DNA of 64,000 bases from Calamus simplicifolius (taxonomy: Eukaryota > Streptophyta > Magnoliopsida > Arecales > Arecaceae). Of the stretch, positions 19,367 to 32,343 are shown in pieces. Each line of letters begins with the position of its first letter. Position 1 is the first letter of the stretch. The DNA lies in the NCBI GenBank assembly GCA_900491605.1, contig UESW01005085.1, forward strand, positions 1-64,000, read 5' to 3'. The notes beneath the pieces were generated by a model, which had not been told where the DNA came from, did not search any database, and was given only the letters and a program-made list of their open reading frames with translations. Both the position numbers and the translations under genes were made by a program.

Positions 19367-19852
19367 NNNNNNNNNNNNNNNNNNNNNNNNNNNNNNNNNN
19401 NNNNNNNNNNNNNNNNNNNNNNNNNNNNNNNNNNNNNNNNNNNNNNNNNNNNNNNNNNNNNNNNNNNNNNNNNNNNNNNNNNNNNNNNNNNNNNNNNNNN
19501 NNNNNNNNNNNNNNNNNNNNNNNNNNNNNNNNNNNNNNNNNNNNNNNNNNNNNNNNNNNNNNNNNNNNNNNNNNNNNNNNNNNNNNNNNNNNNNNNNNNN
19601 NNNNNNNNNNNNNNNNNNNNNNNNNNNNNNNNNNNNNNNNNNNNNNNNNNNNNNNNNNNNNNNNNNNNNNNNNNNNNNNNNNNNNNNNNNNNNNNNNNNN
19701 NNNNNNNNNNNNNNNNNNNNNNNNNNNNNNNNNNNNNNNNNNNNNNNNNNNNNNNNNNNNNNNNNNNNNNNNNNNNNNNNNNNNNNNNNNNNNNNNNNNN
19801 NNNNNNNNNNNNNNNNNNNNNNNNNNNNNNNNNNNNNNNNNNNNNNNNNNNN
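19367..19852. other. Assembly gap (486 N)
   Basis: A run of N interrupts the transposase-like gene. Its true size is unknown. Anything needed to close the mobile element at 14757-19366 (C-terminus, right terminal repeat) would be here or lost. Confidence 1.
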
Positions 19853-20286
19853 CCGATATTTAATGCACAAAATCAATCTTACATACTGCCCGCGTTTATT
19901 TTGCCTGAAAGCCTGTCCTTTGGACCTGCAGTAATGGTTTAAGATGAACAAACATAGCGTTAGACGATTCGCCCCGTCACCGTCGCAACTCCCAACCCCG
20001 TGTTGCCCACGCGGCCACCGGCATGACAAAAACTCTGTATGGAGTTTGAAAAGCAATGGAAAATTACTTTAAAAAACATTATTAAAAGAATCCCACAATA
20101 CATCCTCTTTCTCACTCTTTTTTTTTAAACCGGAATCGGCAACCGCTTTGTAAGAAACGCCGACTTGATTTAAACGGGATCTCACATGCGGCCTCGTTAG
20201 CCTCCAAAACCCTTCCACTGCCCTCACTTCCCCAAATCCACCGTCCTCCCCCACCACCAGAAATTTCTCTTCCACCGCTCGCGGAG
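19853..20286 (+). promoter_or_regulatory. Promoter and 5' UTR region of the taxilin gene
   Basis: Non-coding sequence between the gap and the taxilin start. 20190-20286 is C-rich with CCTCCCCCACCACC and CTTCCACC runs, typical of plant 5' leaders. No clear TATA box was seen. No CGACACCC motif occurs here, so the array does not resume right of the gap. Confidence 0.4.
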
Positions 20287-23200
20287 ATGGAGAGCTCGCC
20301 TGCGAATCGACTCCCGGAAGCGGATTCGTTGCCCGACGGCTTCGTCGAGAGCTCCGCCGAGCCTCTGGCGGCGGCGCCCGATTCCAAGGACGAGTTGCGC
20401 GATCTGGGTCCCTCCGGTGAGCCGGGAGACAGATCGTCGCTCTCCGGCGCAGACGAAGCCCTGGATCCCGAGAGCGTAGCGGATGGGCTAGGAAAGCTGA
20501 CAACTTCCACCGATTTCTTGCCACAAGAAGACATGGAAGATAGGATCTCGATGCCTAAACCCGGCAATGATCCCTCGGAGAAGTCGAAGGAGAGGAACGA
20601 GATCCCGGTGGCCTCGTCTCCAGAAGATACCCGAGGGGACTGCCAGTCTTCTGAAAAAGGTTTTCATTTTTTCCTTGCATTTGTTTTTTCCCTTTTTTTC
20701 TTGACTAGCCAACCTACCGGAAGAATTAGGCCATCATTTCTCTCTTTTAGGGTTCTAACATCAGGCTTTTTGGCCTCGTCTTGAAACGATGTAAAAAAAC
20801 GTGTATCCATGATTCTTTCTAGTGGAGAACAAACGGACGCTGAGATTGGTTATTGAAACCTTTCTATACCTGAGAATTTCTTTGAAAACGAAAGCCACAT
20901 CTTTTTTATCCCCTCCTGATTTGAGATTATTTGATTTCATAATTTGCATTTGTGAACCCCTCATTGACGGGAGAAAGTTGCCAGCTTTTTAAAGGATGCT
21001 AAAGGAATGCTTAATAAGGTAATAGGAATTTAATAAGAAAAGGGTAAAACTAACGTCAAATGAGGTAAGGGATGTAGAAATATTGATTTTTATCTTTTTT
21101 TCATTTTCAAAGGAAAACGAAGCCTAAGAAGAGAGAGGTAATAGTTTCAAGAGCTGGTGGCTTGTTGCGGTATGTTTGAGAAGGTGGTGGAAGTCTGCAG
21201 GGAATTCAGAGAATTATTTTATAAATCTTTTATTAGAGGGATTTGGTGGCAGTCTAAATTTGAAGGGATCTTAGCAAGCTGGATCCATTTAGATGATACA
21301 GAAAATAATAAGAAAAGTTAAAGATGCTATCTTTTAGAGATAAAATTGACTACATCTGAATGTAGCCAAGCCTAGATCCGGTTACCTAACCCATCCTTGG
21401 ATCCCACAGTTCATGGATTCCAAAGATGAAAAAAGTGAAAAATGTATGATGGTTTTGAGCTGCATGTGGATTCAAGGGTTGAAAAGGTGATGGAATTTTG
21501 GATTTGGCTACATTTAAATGAAGCCAAGTCCAACTCTGTGTGTGTGTGTTGGGATAAGTAGGGAAAAGAGAAAAGATAATTGAGCCAAAAAAAAAAAAAC
21601 AATTGCATGGACTGAAGGATTAATCCGCATGATGGATCTTGTCTTTCATCAATGTTTGAATCTGATAAATACTGGTTGTTCCATATTAAGATAATAAATA
21701 TGGGCACTTATTTAAGCAGGTTACTGGCTAAGACGGATAGCATGCATATCATTTTAACAAGGCTAGCTTATGCTATTCTTATATGTTTTGAGGAAGTGCT
21801 AGCAAATTTAAGTTTTTTTTAAAAAAGAAAAAAATCTGACTGAAAATGGGGACGCAGGTAACAGGAAATTTAAATGTGTGTCAACAATGGCTAATTTAAA
21901 TGTGTGTCAACAATAGCTAAGTGAAGTACTCCTATAAAAGACTTGCAGGGTTGCATGAATAAATGTTTTTTTTATGTAGAATCATTATAAATACGGTAAA
22001 TTATGGATGTGTGAACTAATTTTAGGCAAGCTTTTTGAGAAGGTACTTCATGGAGACATCAGTTTTAGCCAAAAAGAGAAAGAAAAAAATATTGGACTGT
22101 TATATGAGTCGTTGTGGTTCTCTGTCAAAAATAAATACCAAAGACTTGCATTAATTGCTGCATGAAATATGTGAATATTTCTTATTTCGAGCACTACCCA
22201 GTGGAACGTAGTGCACTATAAATTTCTAGACTTTAAGTGTTGAAAAAAGCCAGCAAATCTTAGTTACTGATTAACTTGCATTGAACTGTCATCTATATTG
22301 ATTGTTATGTTCTCTTTTCCGTGATCTTTGCAGATGCTAAAGGGTGCTTGGAGTTGCACATGACCAATAAGAATAGTAGATCCTCTGTAGAACATACTGA
22401 TAGTTTAAAACATCAAAAGGTGATCACTGATGCTGTACTTCTCTTGATGTGTTATGCTTAAGTCATTTCGATAATGCTGAGGGAATAAAAATTACTTGGA
22501 AATTGTCATGCACCAACTTATCTTTACCCTGTTTCTTCTTATAGTTACGATTGATAACATGGACAATTTAATGAAATCATCATCTATAGGTTTGCTTGAG
22601 CGCTGGTTCTATGACACCTGAATGACTTTTAATGATGATCACCTCGATGATAAAATGCAATATGCTTGCAATATTGACTGTAGCAATTGTAACTTTGTAT
22701 CAACTCCACCGTCCCTGGAAGGGTGCATTTCCCTTATCACCTTGTTTCAGGATGCTGGTTGTTGCCTTTGCTTGCCTCTGTGTTGCCTAGGTATTTTGGC
22801 TTTCCTGTTTTCTTCTAGGAGTTTTTTGGTCTATTTCATCACTTGCACTATAGGCTAATGTCGTTATATATTATCTTCTTTTTCTCCTAGATTTTTTTCT
22901 TCCCCAGAAGGACACAAGAATTACACAGATCAATTTGTTATGTCAAAGCAACAAATCACTTTGTTTCTTTTGTTTCTGGGTTCATGACATAGAAAATTGG
23001 ATATCTGCTTTTGATATTTTAGCTTGTTATTTTTCAAACACATTCAGCAGTTGAATTGCAGGGTAACAGCACTTTTTACCTCATGGTCTTTTCAGGAAAA
23101 TACTGAAGCAAAACGTAAAGCTGTAAAACGAAGCACATTGTCAGAAAAAGAGCTTTTGGAATTTACTTTGAATTATCAAAAAGTTATAGCTGAAAGAGAT

Positions 23201-26200
23201 GCAGGCAAGTATTAAAAAATCACTTTATTAACTTTTGAAATATGAAATACAACATGGCTCATCACAAAGCAAAAACATTTACTATGACAATAGTCCATGT
23301 TCTGTCCCACTGGTGGTGTGACCCACCTTTCATGAAATATAAATTGCATTTATAATAATAAGCCTTGGCTCCTTATTTAAATGCTTGCTAAATCATCAGC
23401 TTATAATCCTTTTTGGTTATTCTCTTTTGTAAAAAAATATCTTTTTGAATATCTTTATGGTCTTTAAGATATCATTTCGGTGGGCTTTATCATGACCACA
23501 GTTAGGATCAGAATTCCCCATCATACAATCTGAAGGTATTGGTGCTCTGTGAAAGTTGAATCCTAAAGAACACCAAACTTAAGTTTCTTGTTGCTCCCAT
23601 GTTTATCTGCCTGTTCTCTGATATTTATTCACTCCATGCATTTAGTTATTTTCAGTAGAAAAGCTCCTTGAATAAGCAACAAAGCCCTCTATCTCCTGAA
23701 AACATTTTTTTTAATGAAGTTATATCTGATTTCTTGTGTTCAATTTACTTACATCTTGAAGCTGTTGCTATTCGAGAAAGGCTTGAGTCACTTTGTAGAG
23801 AGCTGCAGCGTCAGAATAAGATGCTCATGGTACATTCACCAATTCAAAGATGGTCACATTATAATGGCATCTTTTTATATGCTTTTCAACTATGTTTATA
23901 CTTGACATACTTTGATGCAGAATGAATGCCAAAGAGTATCAACTGAAGGACAGAATATGAGACTAGACTTGTCTAAAAAGTTTAACGATGCAATCAAGGT
24001 ATGATCATATTATACAATACTCATAAGCATGTAGTTTATGCTTATTTCATTACAAAATACAGGCTGCATAAATATGGTCTCTAACATGAATCTTTCTGAG
24101 GGGACTGTTTTGAAAACGGAAACTAATAGTTACTGCAAACAAACTCCATAATAAAAATATTGATATTAAAATGGTGACTTTTGGTATTCAAAAATATATC
24201 ATAAGCACACCACTACCATATTTACAGTGTCTAAACAATATGACGCTATTGATGTAAAATAGCTAAACGGCTACGTGTTTTATTTCTCTTCTCATCTTTT
24301 TCTCTTCTGTTTTAACGAAATGTTTTTGTATCAACAAAATGTAGTAGTTCAGTAAGTTACCCTTTGTCTAGGTGGTATGGTAGATCAAAGAAGAACAGCA
24401 AAATGGTAAAGGAGAAAAGTGGATCTTTAGGACCAATATATTGGAAGGGATATGGTCTGCATTCAGAAACTGATCATCATTTTCTTTGTCTATAACTTAT
24501 CTTCTCCGAGACCCTGAATCAAGATATTGGTCCTGTAGCTTGTCACTAGCAGCAAAATTCTTTCCCGCACCCCTCATGTAGATCTAGTCTTTCCTTCAAT
24601 ATTAGAAGGTTGAGACTTCTTCCATAGTTTTGACATATAGCTTGTTGGATCTCTGACAGCTCCATATCCCAAGAGAGTTTCCTGGAAAGGAGTTGCCTTC
24701 TGAATTGGTTCCCATTTCTCTATGCAACATGATACCCCTTGCACACGGTCCAAACATATTAAACTATTTTCACACAAAATCAAGTGCTAGGCGCAAGTGT
24801 CCTTCGAAGTTCATGGATCAACATCTTATTGAAAGCCAACAAGCACAAGGAGAGCAGAAGGAGAATGGAACTTAAGGCACATAAAAAACAATCACTATTT
24901 TTTCAGACTCCAAGAGTCAAAATTATAACATACCTATGTATGAAAGCAATTTCATCATGATTACTTTGTCCAACCAATAAAGCCTTCCATTGCAAGAAAA
25001 GCCTAATTTTGGGATACTAATTCCTCATGAAGGACATTACTCAGAATTGGGGACCTAGTTTTCTGTATTTAGTTCAGTGATAACTCCCAAGGCCATCCTT
25101 GGTGGTAAGGAATCTTGTGCATATAACTGTAGAGTAATAGTTTGTGTACATGCAAGATAAGAGGCAGAATAACAACGAAAAAATGGTTAAGATTATTATT
25201 AAAAATTGAGTGTCTAAAAGGGACATTGTAATAAATTCCAACAAGGCTATTTATGCAAGTCCTGTGCATTGTGGAAGGAATGTTGAGGATGCTTGTTGGT
25301 AAATTTATTTATGCTTAGATCTGTGATTGTACACTTCAAGGGAAAAGGAAAGCAAAATTGATGTCCTCATCAACTGTAATGTATATATAGATACCCAAAA
25401 TTAAAGGGAAAGCAAGAGAAAAAAAGGACATTGGGGTGTAGAACATTTCAGGTACTTTTAGTACTTTGCTTGTTATAGGGGACAGTGAACTGTCTCTTTA
25501 TGATACTTGAATGTTTGGTTCGCTGGAATAAGTGACTTAGCTTCCAGACTGTTGGTGAGGCATGTAATCAAGGTTTTGTTGTGTCTTACTTTCAATTTTG
25601 TTGCTGTTGCTGCCTCCCCCCAACCTGTGCATGCCTGCCTGAGGTGCGGATGATGTTGTGTGTGCCTTTCCTGACCAAATAATCAATTAGTCCAATCATT
25701 GTGCCTTTGTGCAGCTGGAGTTCATGCTATTTAATCAGTCAAATTATCGACCAGCTCACATGCAAAATCAAATTGAGTCAATTTTCTATACTCCCTTTGG
25801 TCATCATATTTTTTTCTCATGTTTATGATACAAGTTTTGGATTTATTCTATCCATTTTTTGTGTTTCTGTTGGTTTATTATTTCACATCATTTTTACTAG
25901 TACATCAGCATTCTTTCAACATACCTGCTTCACTTCAGCAACATGACTGACAAGGTGTTGGTATGCTGTCAATAAATATTCTGCCTGCCTTTGTCTATTG
26001 GAAGATTACTTGATGAAAACCATACATAAATTTTACTACGTTTCTCCAGCTATTGATTGAAAAATCATTAGCTTCATTTTGACTATTTGCCTTGCCATAT
26101 GCCTTCCATTTCCAAGTTTTTCATATTGTTTGCTCTGCATTTGTATTGTATATGAGTTTCTTATTATTCCTCTGATTTCTAGCAACTAATTTTCAATAGC

Positions 26201-29200
26201 GGCCTTGGCTTTGTGTTATAGGATGTAAGCAATAAGCTCGAGGAGCAGAAAGATGAATGTCTTTCTCAACTCAGGGAGAATGAGATGTAAGATGTTTATA
26301 AAGGATAAAGATTTACTTTTATATTGAATAGTTAACAACAAAATTGCGTTTCTTCTACATCTTAAATTAATGCTTTTGTACAGTAATCTCATCATCTTGT
26401 TTTGGCCAAGCATGAATTTTTTTGTTTCAAAATAGACAATTCTTGGGTCGTTTTTAAAGAATTTCTTTTCTTCACACAGTCGTTCCTTTTTTTTTTAAAA
26501 AAAAGTTTTATTATCACCATTATGAAATGGGCAGTACTTGAAGATAATTAATAGAAGTTTCCCATCACATATAAGTCTATAAACCAACAGAAAACTGATC
26601 ATTTTGATGGCAAAACAAGACAGCCTTCTGAACATCCACTAAAAGAACTGATTCAAGAATTACAAATTTTGATGTCATTATGAAAGACCTCGGATTGAAG
26701 TGTGTTATTAGAATTATAATTTGACATGTTTGTGTTGATCTAATGTAAAATTTTGCTCGATGTTGTCTGTATGTCTGTGTCAAAATAATTGGTGACTTTG
26801 GAGATCCTTTCTAACTTGTCCTTGCTCATTTCAAGATGCATCGTCTGTGGTTTTAATTGCTAGATTTTAATCATATCAGGACTGATGTTAGCCAAGATTC
26901 ATGGTGGGAAACATGATGATTTTCTTTTAAAAGAAAAGAATTTTTATATATTATAATTTTCCAAGCTCGGAATTAAAAAAAGGTCAACTTTTATGTTACT
27001 TCAAGCTCCATAACATTTTATGCTATGCAGACCATTTGCTGTCTCTGTTTTCTTTCTTTCATCACTCTTCTATTGTTGCTCAAATGCTATATGTCTTGGC
27101 AGTATCAGTTCCAGTGCAGTCATAAAGAATATAAGATATTCTTTTCCTAGCAGCAAACGTCTTTCTTTTTTGAACAGGCCTTGCACCTGCCATGATCATA
27201 TATTTTATGTTTCTTTTTTATCTTCATTTTCTTGCCATTTTGAATTTGTTTTTGATGCTTATTCCTTTTCAAGGGATTTTAATGTCTTGTTCCCCCATAA
27301 TTGCTTCATTTAGGCTTTTATTATATTTCCCATGTTTCCTTCTGTACCACACTAAGTTTTTTGAGATTTTCTTGCAGGCTGAGAAGTAAGTTAAAACAAC
27401 TTGCTGATCAATATGCTCTCTCTGAACAACAGTTTGCCCAGCAAGTAAGATCTTCTGTGACCGTTACTGATTTTTAACACGTTGAAATAAGGCTGACTAT
27501 TTTTTCCTGTTTAAAAAATTATTGTGCAGTTGAAACAGAAAACACTGGAGCTTCAGCTTGTTGATCTGAAATTTCAAAAACAACAAGAGGTGTCTGCTCA
27601 AGAACAAACCCAGATGCAGTTGTATGCTGAACAAGTTGCTCAACTGATGATCACTGAGAAGAGTTTGCGTTCACAGCTTGCAGCTGATGGGGAAAAATTT
27701 CAGCAATTTCAGGTACTCTTTCATATCTAATTTTTTGAACTAAAGGTTCTTTGGACAAGCCAGATGTCATGTCTATGGTTCCACAAGAATTTTGAACCTT
27801 CTTATTTGAAATGTTTACATGAAGATGCTATCTCAGCCATATCTGCATTTTACTTAAGACCTGATTATTAGGCACATCCATTTGGTTTCTTATTTCTGTG
27901 GCACCATCAATATGAGCATGGACTTCTTACATCGCCCAATTTTCCAGCCAAAAATTCAAATTTTTTGTTCATAAAATATGATGAATCAGCAAAAAGGCAG
28001 GTACTGAATAATTGGTGGAAGCATAAGCACATCTGGCTGACACTTGTTCTGCATTAATTTGATTGACTGGGAGGATGAAACTCTAGGCACCCAGGTTGAA
28101 GCATGTAGCCTTTTTTTTAAGGGAAAAATGGAGAAAAGATGAGGCCAGGGCTTAATCAGTTTCATTAACAAGATGTAACTTAAAAACACACCTTCCAGCC
28201 TAATTGAGTATCTTTGTCTTGGAGTTCCTACCATCATCTATCAAGGAACGACATGTTTAGAATCGAAAATCGTCAATTGCATCATTAATTCTCATGCTTT
28301 CCAGATAATTTGTCTTCTCTGTGCACAGATAAAGCAAGAATAAAACCAAATTAAATGTATACTGTCTCTTCAGGAAGCTTTGACAAAAAGCAATGAGGTC
28401 TTTGAAGCATTTAAGCAGGAGATGGAAAAGGTATTTTTTGCTTTTGAGCTGGGATTTCATATTTATATAAAGTAGTGGCCCCAAATTTTTTGAAGTTATA
28501 ACTTTATGTATATCTTCTCCATTCTCCTCTAATCTATGCTAACTAAAATTGTTTCTTTGGCACTTGAATTTAACCAGATGGCAAAGATGGTAAAGGAACT
28601 TAAGAAGGAAAATGAATTTCTTAAGAGCAAGTGTGAGAAGTCAGATATTGCTATTGTGAAGCTTGTTGAGGAGGTAAGCTGAGCATTCATGCTAAAATTA
28701 ATTGCTAGTTTTTGGTTTTTCTAACCCTTCAGATGGCACTATCTCATTGAGGAGCCAAAGATAATAGGTATTTGCTGTGCAAAAAAAAAAAAAGGTCCAT
28801 GTAAATTATGTGGGATTTGCTTTTTTCCTCATTTCCAAGTCAATGACATGAAATATCTGTTGTTCTTGTTGCTGGTAGCATGCCTTTAGTATCAAAGAGG
28901 ATTTGCAAATAAAAAAAGGTGAAAGATTATCTTTTCATATTGGATTCTATAAAATTTAGGCCTTAAGCGGTCTAATGGCAAATGGTATTCTTTTTATCGT
29001 TAATAATTTTATTGTGGTCCCAGCTTTTATAATAGGGATAAAAAGCATCCCTAGTTCTAGCCCTTTATCATTGATTTCAGAAATTTCATTTTCCCATCAT
29101 TTTTAATAAATATATTGATCTATCAAAGAGAGCATCTTCGCACCTGCTCCACCTAGATAATTATATTCCTTGCCTTGTTTCTGATACTACCTTTTAAATT

Positions 29201-30547
29201 GCAATGCTTCATGTGTCCATGTAGTTTTCTGACGTGCAGATTGTTTTCCACCTCTTTACATGGTACTAAGATAGCTCCCACCTACCAATGGTTTCGTCTT
29301 TTTTTTTTTTTGTCAAAAAAAAAACCATAATTTGTTTGCGTTTCCTCGACCGATACCTGGATCTTATTTACATGATATACATACATAGATATATCCTTTT
29401 AGCTGGTCCCATGAAGTTACAATATGAAAGCTAATGCTGATATTCAAAGCAAGTGTCTATCGAGAAGTGGTTAAAAAAAAGGGTGTAGAACTCAATGATG
29501 AAATATGATCATTCTCTAGAAAATAATATGTACATGGGGGGATTACATGGTTCAAGATTTATCTCATATATTTATGACTGGACATATGATACCCTGCCAA
29601 AAGACCCAGGAACTTCCATGCTTCTCAGAGTTTGATTGTCAAGCGTTTGTGTCCTCTTATCAAATATTTTCTCACATGTACCCATGGCTAACCTTTTTGT
29701 TCGAAGAGAATATCTTGAAAAGTGAGGAAAAATAAACATAAAAAAAATGTGAGTAATTAAACGTTAAATGTTAGAATCTTGATTTCAGTATCGACAGGTG
29801 CACAAGAGCACAATTTCAGGGGGGTGACAAGTAATTTGATAGTTTGGCAAACCTCTCATGTCTGTTTTTTTAGATTATGGAAACAGTGAATTCTGGTTAG
29901 ATATGGAAGCTTATGTTGGCAATTAACTGTCTCCATATTTAGCATTAGAATGCTAACATGAGTGATGTGGTAAAACTGAGCGAGAATCCCAGTGTAAAAT
30001 AACGCTTACTAGTCCAAGGATATTCATAAGGGATAACATTTGCTTCACATTTAATTTGGGTTGCATTTGTTTTCTTTTTCTTTACAAAAAAGTATAAATC
30101 ACAATTTCCAGCCATTTTAGTTAGAGTTTTCAGGGAGTGGGTTTGTTGCCTTAAGTAGCATTTTATTTTATTTTGTTTTCAAAATCTCTTAAACCCATTT
30201 TAGCATGAAGTATGTTTGCCCTACTAAAGGAAACCATGAAATTTGTCTTATATTTTGGCCCCCATGAGTTTAGTTTGTTTTCAAAGGTTTGCAGCTGTCG
30301 CATGCAGTTATTTTTTCCCCTCCCGTTTGACAAAGTACAATGTTAGTGACTTTACTCTTCCTTTTCACCTTCAAAGCGTGAACTTATGAAGAAGCAGCTA
30401 GAAAGAGTGAAGAATCAGAAAGAGAAGCTCGAGTCATTGTGTCGATCACTGCAGGCAGAAAGGAAACAAAATTTAGTTGGCAGCAGCACAGATCCAGTTA
30501 CTATGCGAGCCAAAGAAGTTTCAGCCGATGAAGATTCCCAAAGCTAA
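20287..30547 (+). CDS. Taxilin family protein (alpha/beta-taxilin-like), 11 coding exons
   Basis: Exons, all phase-consistent: 20287-20659, 22334-22419, 23096-23204, 23762-23829, 23921-23998, 26222-26286, 27378-27444, 27530-27712, 28374-28430, 28578-28673, 30377-30547; about 450 aa. Residues 1-150 are acidic, Ser/Pro-rich and disordered (PDGFVESSAEPL). The rest is one long coiled coil with the taxilin hallmarks: LEFTLNYQKVIAERD, LCRELQRQNKMLM, LDLSKKFNDAIKDVSNKLEE, ADQYALSEQQFAQQLKQKTL, EVFEAFKQEMEKMAKMVKEL and KEKLESLCRSLQAERKQ. Taxilins of animals bind syntaxins and act in vesicle traffic; the role of plant members is little known, so function here is by family only. The start ATG is the first in frame after a C-rich leader. 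Exon 3 ends in a GC donor (GCAG|GCAAGT). Introns are long (intron 5 is 2.2 kb) and contain a repeat shared with IVD intron 7. No frameshift or stop was seen. Confidence 0.93.
21345..21549 (+). repeat. Hairpin-ended repeat, copy 1, with (GT)n tail (taxilin intron 1)
   Basis: Starts with a near-palindrome around CTACATCTGAATGTAG (21350-21365) and ends with a second one around GGCTACATTTAAATGAAGCC (21506-21525), followed by CCAACTCTGTGTGTGTGTGT. The interior shares GATCCGGTTAC, CATCCTTGGATCC and AGTTCA with the copy in IVD intron 7 (40884-41158), in the same order and strand. Confidence 0.75.
21867..21919. repeat. 26-bp tandem duplication in taxilin intron 1
   Basis: AATTTAAATGTGTGTCAACA occurs twice in tandem at 21867 and 21893; the copies differ by one base (AATGGCT and AATAGCT). 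Confidence 0.85.
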
Positions 30548-31844
30548 TGGATTTTGGCAGTTCTTGCCAGCAAAAGTTCTCCAAAATTTTAGTTTCGGTG
30601 TAAGAATATTATCCTATAAAGCAAATGAGAGTTTTCTAGGAGAATGTCTCTCATCCCATTATGTATTGACATTGTTTTGTAAACCAATCATATTACGGGG
30701 AAGATATCTCAATGTGAAAAAAAATGAAAGAATGGATCTTTTGTGATATCCCCATCCCTTTAGTGAATTCTGCATGAACCTTTTTTTTTTGTCAACATTG
30801 ACAGACGTAAAAATGAACTTTGCTGCTATCTGCTCTGGCTCTTTCTTTTAAATTAATTCCAGTGTTTTTCTCTCATTATCCAATCAAGAGAAGGTCTTGT
30901 AGACCAGTTATTGGGTTCACTAATTCCTTAAAATGTGCGTAGAAATAAAATAGGTATATGTGATTGCTTTAGGACATCGGACTGTCTATTTGAGCTCTAC
31001 ATCAGTCCTTTTCCTCCTGTGGCCTCTATTTTATAATATGGTACTCGATTTATGAATTTGTTGTCTATCATTTTCAGGGATCATCACCATTGTGACATGA
31101 GTGATAATGGGGGTCTGATACATGGAAATTCTCTCCATGTGGATGTAGAGCTGTGCACATCCTTTTTCTATTTTTTTGAGGACCATCACCGAAAGCTCAG
31201 AAAATTTATAAATTTTCAACTCCTTTTAAGAACTTGTGATTCTCTATTGTTGCTGTTGGTGTGGTGCACAGAAACTGCAGTGACAGATGTGGAATAAGAG
31301 ATGTGGGACAGGTAAGAATGCAAGCAAATGTGCTTTAGCACTGAGGAAGAAAAAGAATAAATAGACTGGATTTTTACAGCCATCATTCCTTGAGGTCAAG
31401 CCTACATCATCAATTGGTATACAAGCAGAACCTAGTCTGGTTGAGCCCGAACCTCTTTTATCTTTTTATTTCAATTGGTAGACCGAGCATCTTCTGGAAG
31501 GGCAAATCTCACAAGCACCTGCCAGGTATGATGGCTATCTCTCTGTTGCATCATGGGGGATATATAGAATTTGTTCAACATTGGCATTTACATGCACTTC
31601 TGAATAAAACATTGACATATCATGAACGCACGCTCAGTCCCCATAGGTCATTTATTTGAATCTATTGTGACAAATCTGTGGATCAATCTTATGTATCTAT
31701 ATATTTCTGTAGATGCTGTGTACTATCAGCTTACATAATTTGGACTTTGCCTGTGAACGAGCTTTGCATTCGGCACCAAACTAAACTTGTATTTAAACTA
31801 ACAGGGGACAGAGTTGATTCCAAGGTAGCAATGATTGTGGTATC
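30548..31844 (+). other. Downstream region of taxilin, possible 3' UTR exons
   Basis: No second gene is supported. An exon-like block at 31079-31309 is bounded by an acceptor-like TCATTTTCAG and a strong donor-like GGACAG|GTAAGAATG. It has early stops in the frame that follows taxilin, so it could only be untranslated or belong to alternative transcripts. AATAAA at 31357-31362 is a candidate poly(A) signal. Confidence 0.35.
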
Positions 31845-32335
31845 TAGGGGTGTAATCGAGCCGAGTCGAGTCAACATAATGCCAAGCTCGAGTTCGACTT
31901 GATTCTAAAATTTGAAGCTTGAAACTCGACTTGAGCTCTCTTGAGCTCGATCGAGTTTCTTATTTAAAGCTTAAACTCAAGCTCGATGAAATACTCGATA
32001 TATTTGAGCTCGACTCGACTCAAATTTTTATATAAAAATTCAAAAAATATTTTTTAAATTAAAATAAAATATATTTTTAATTAAAAATTTAAGGGAGTTT
32101 TATATAATTAGAATAATATTATAAATATGTATAATTATAGGGGTAAAATAATAAAATTAAGTAAGTTTGATTAAACTCGTGAGCTTTTCAAACCGATTAT
32201 TTTAATACTCGAACTTGATTCGATAATATACTCGAGTAGTTCGAGCTTGACTCGATAAGCAACGAGTCGATTTTGAGTATTTTTTAAATCGATTTTGAGC
32301 TACTCGCGAGCTGTCTCAACTCAATTACACCCCTA
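31845..32335. mobile_element. hAT-type MITE with 8-bp target duplication
   Basis: Left end TAGGGGTGTAATCGAG and right end CTCAATTACACCCCTA are inverted repeats, with imperfect matching continuing inwards through TCGAG-rich sequence. The element is flanked by a perfect 8-bp direct repeat GTGGTATC (31837-31844 and 32336-32343). An 8-bp duplication and TAGGG(T/G) ends are typical of the hAT superfamily. It is 491 bp with an A/T-rich centre and no coding capacity, so it would depend on a transposase elsewhere. Confidence 0.92.
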
Positions 32336-32343
32336 GTGGTATC

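Noticed and set aside
20069..20567. Two minus-strand frames of 151 codons over taxilin exon 1
   Set aside because: Shadows of the GC-rich first exon, which reads as taxilin on the plus strand.
24574..24875. Frames on both strands in taxilin intron 5
   Set aside because: Short, overlapping, without a domain; intronic background.
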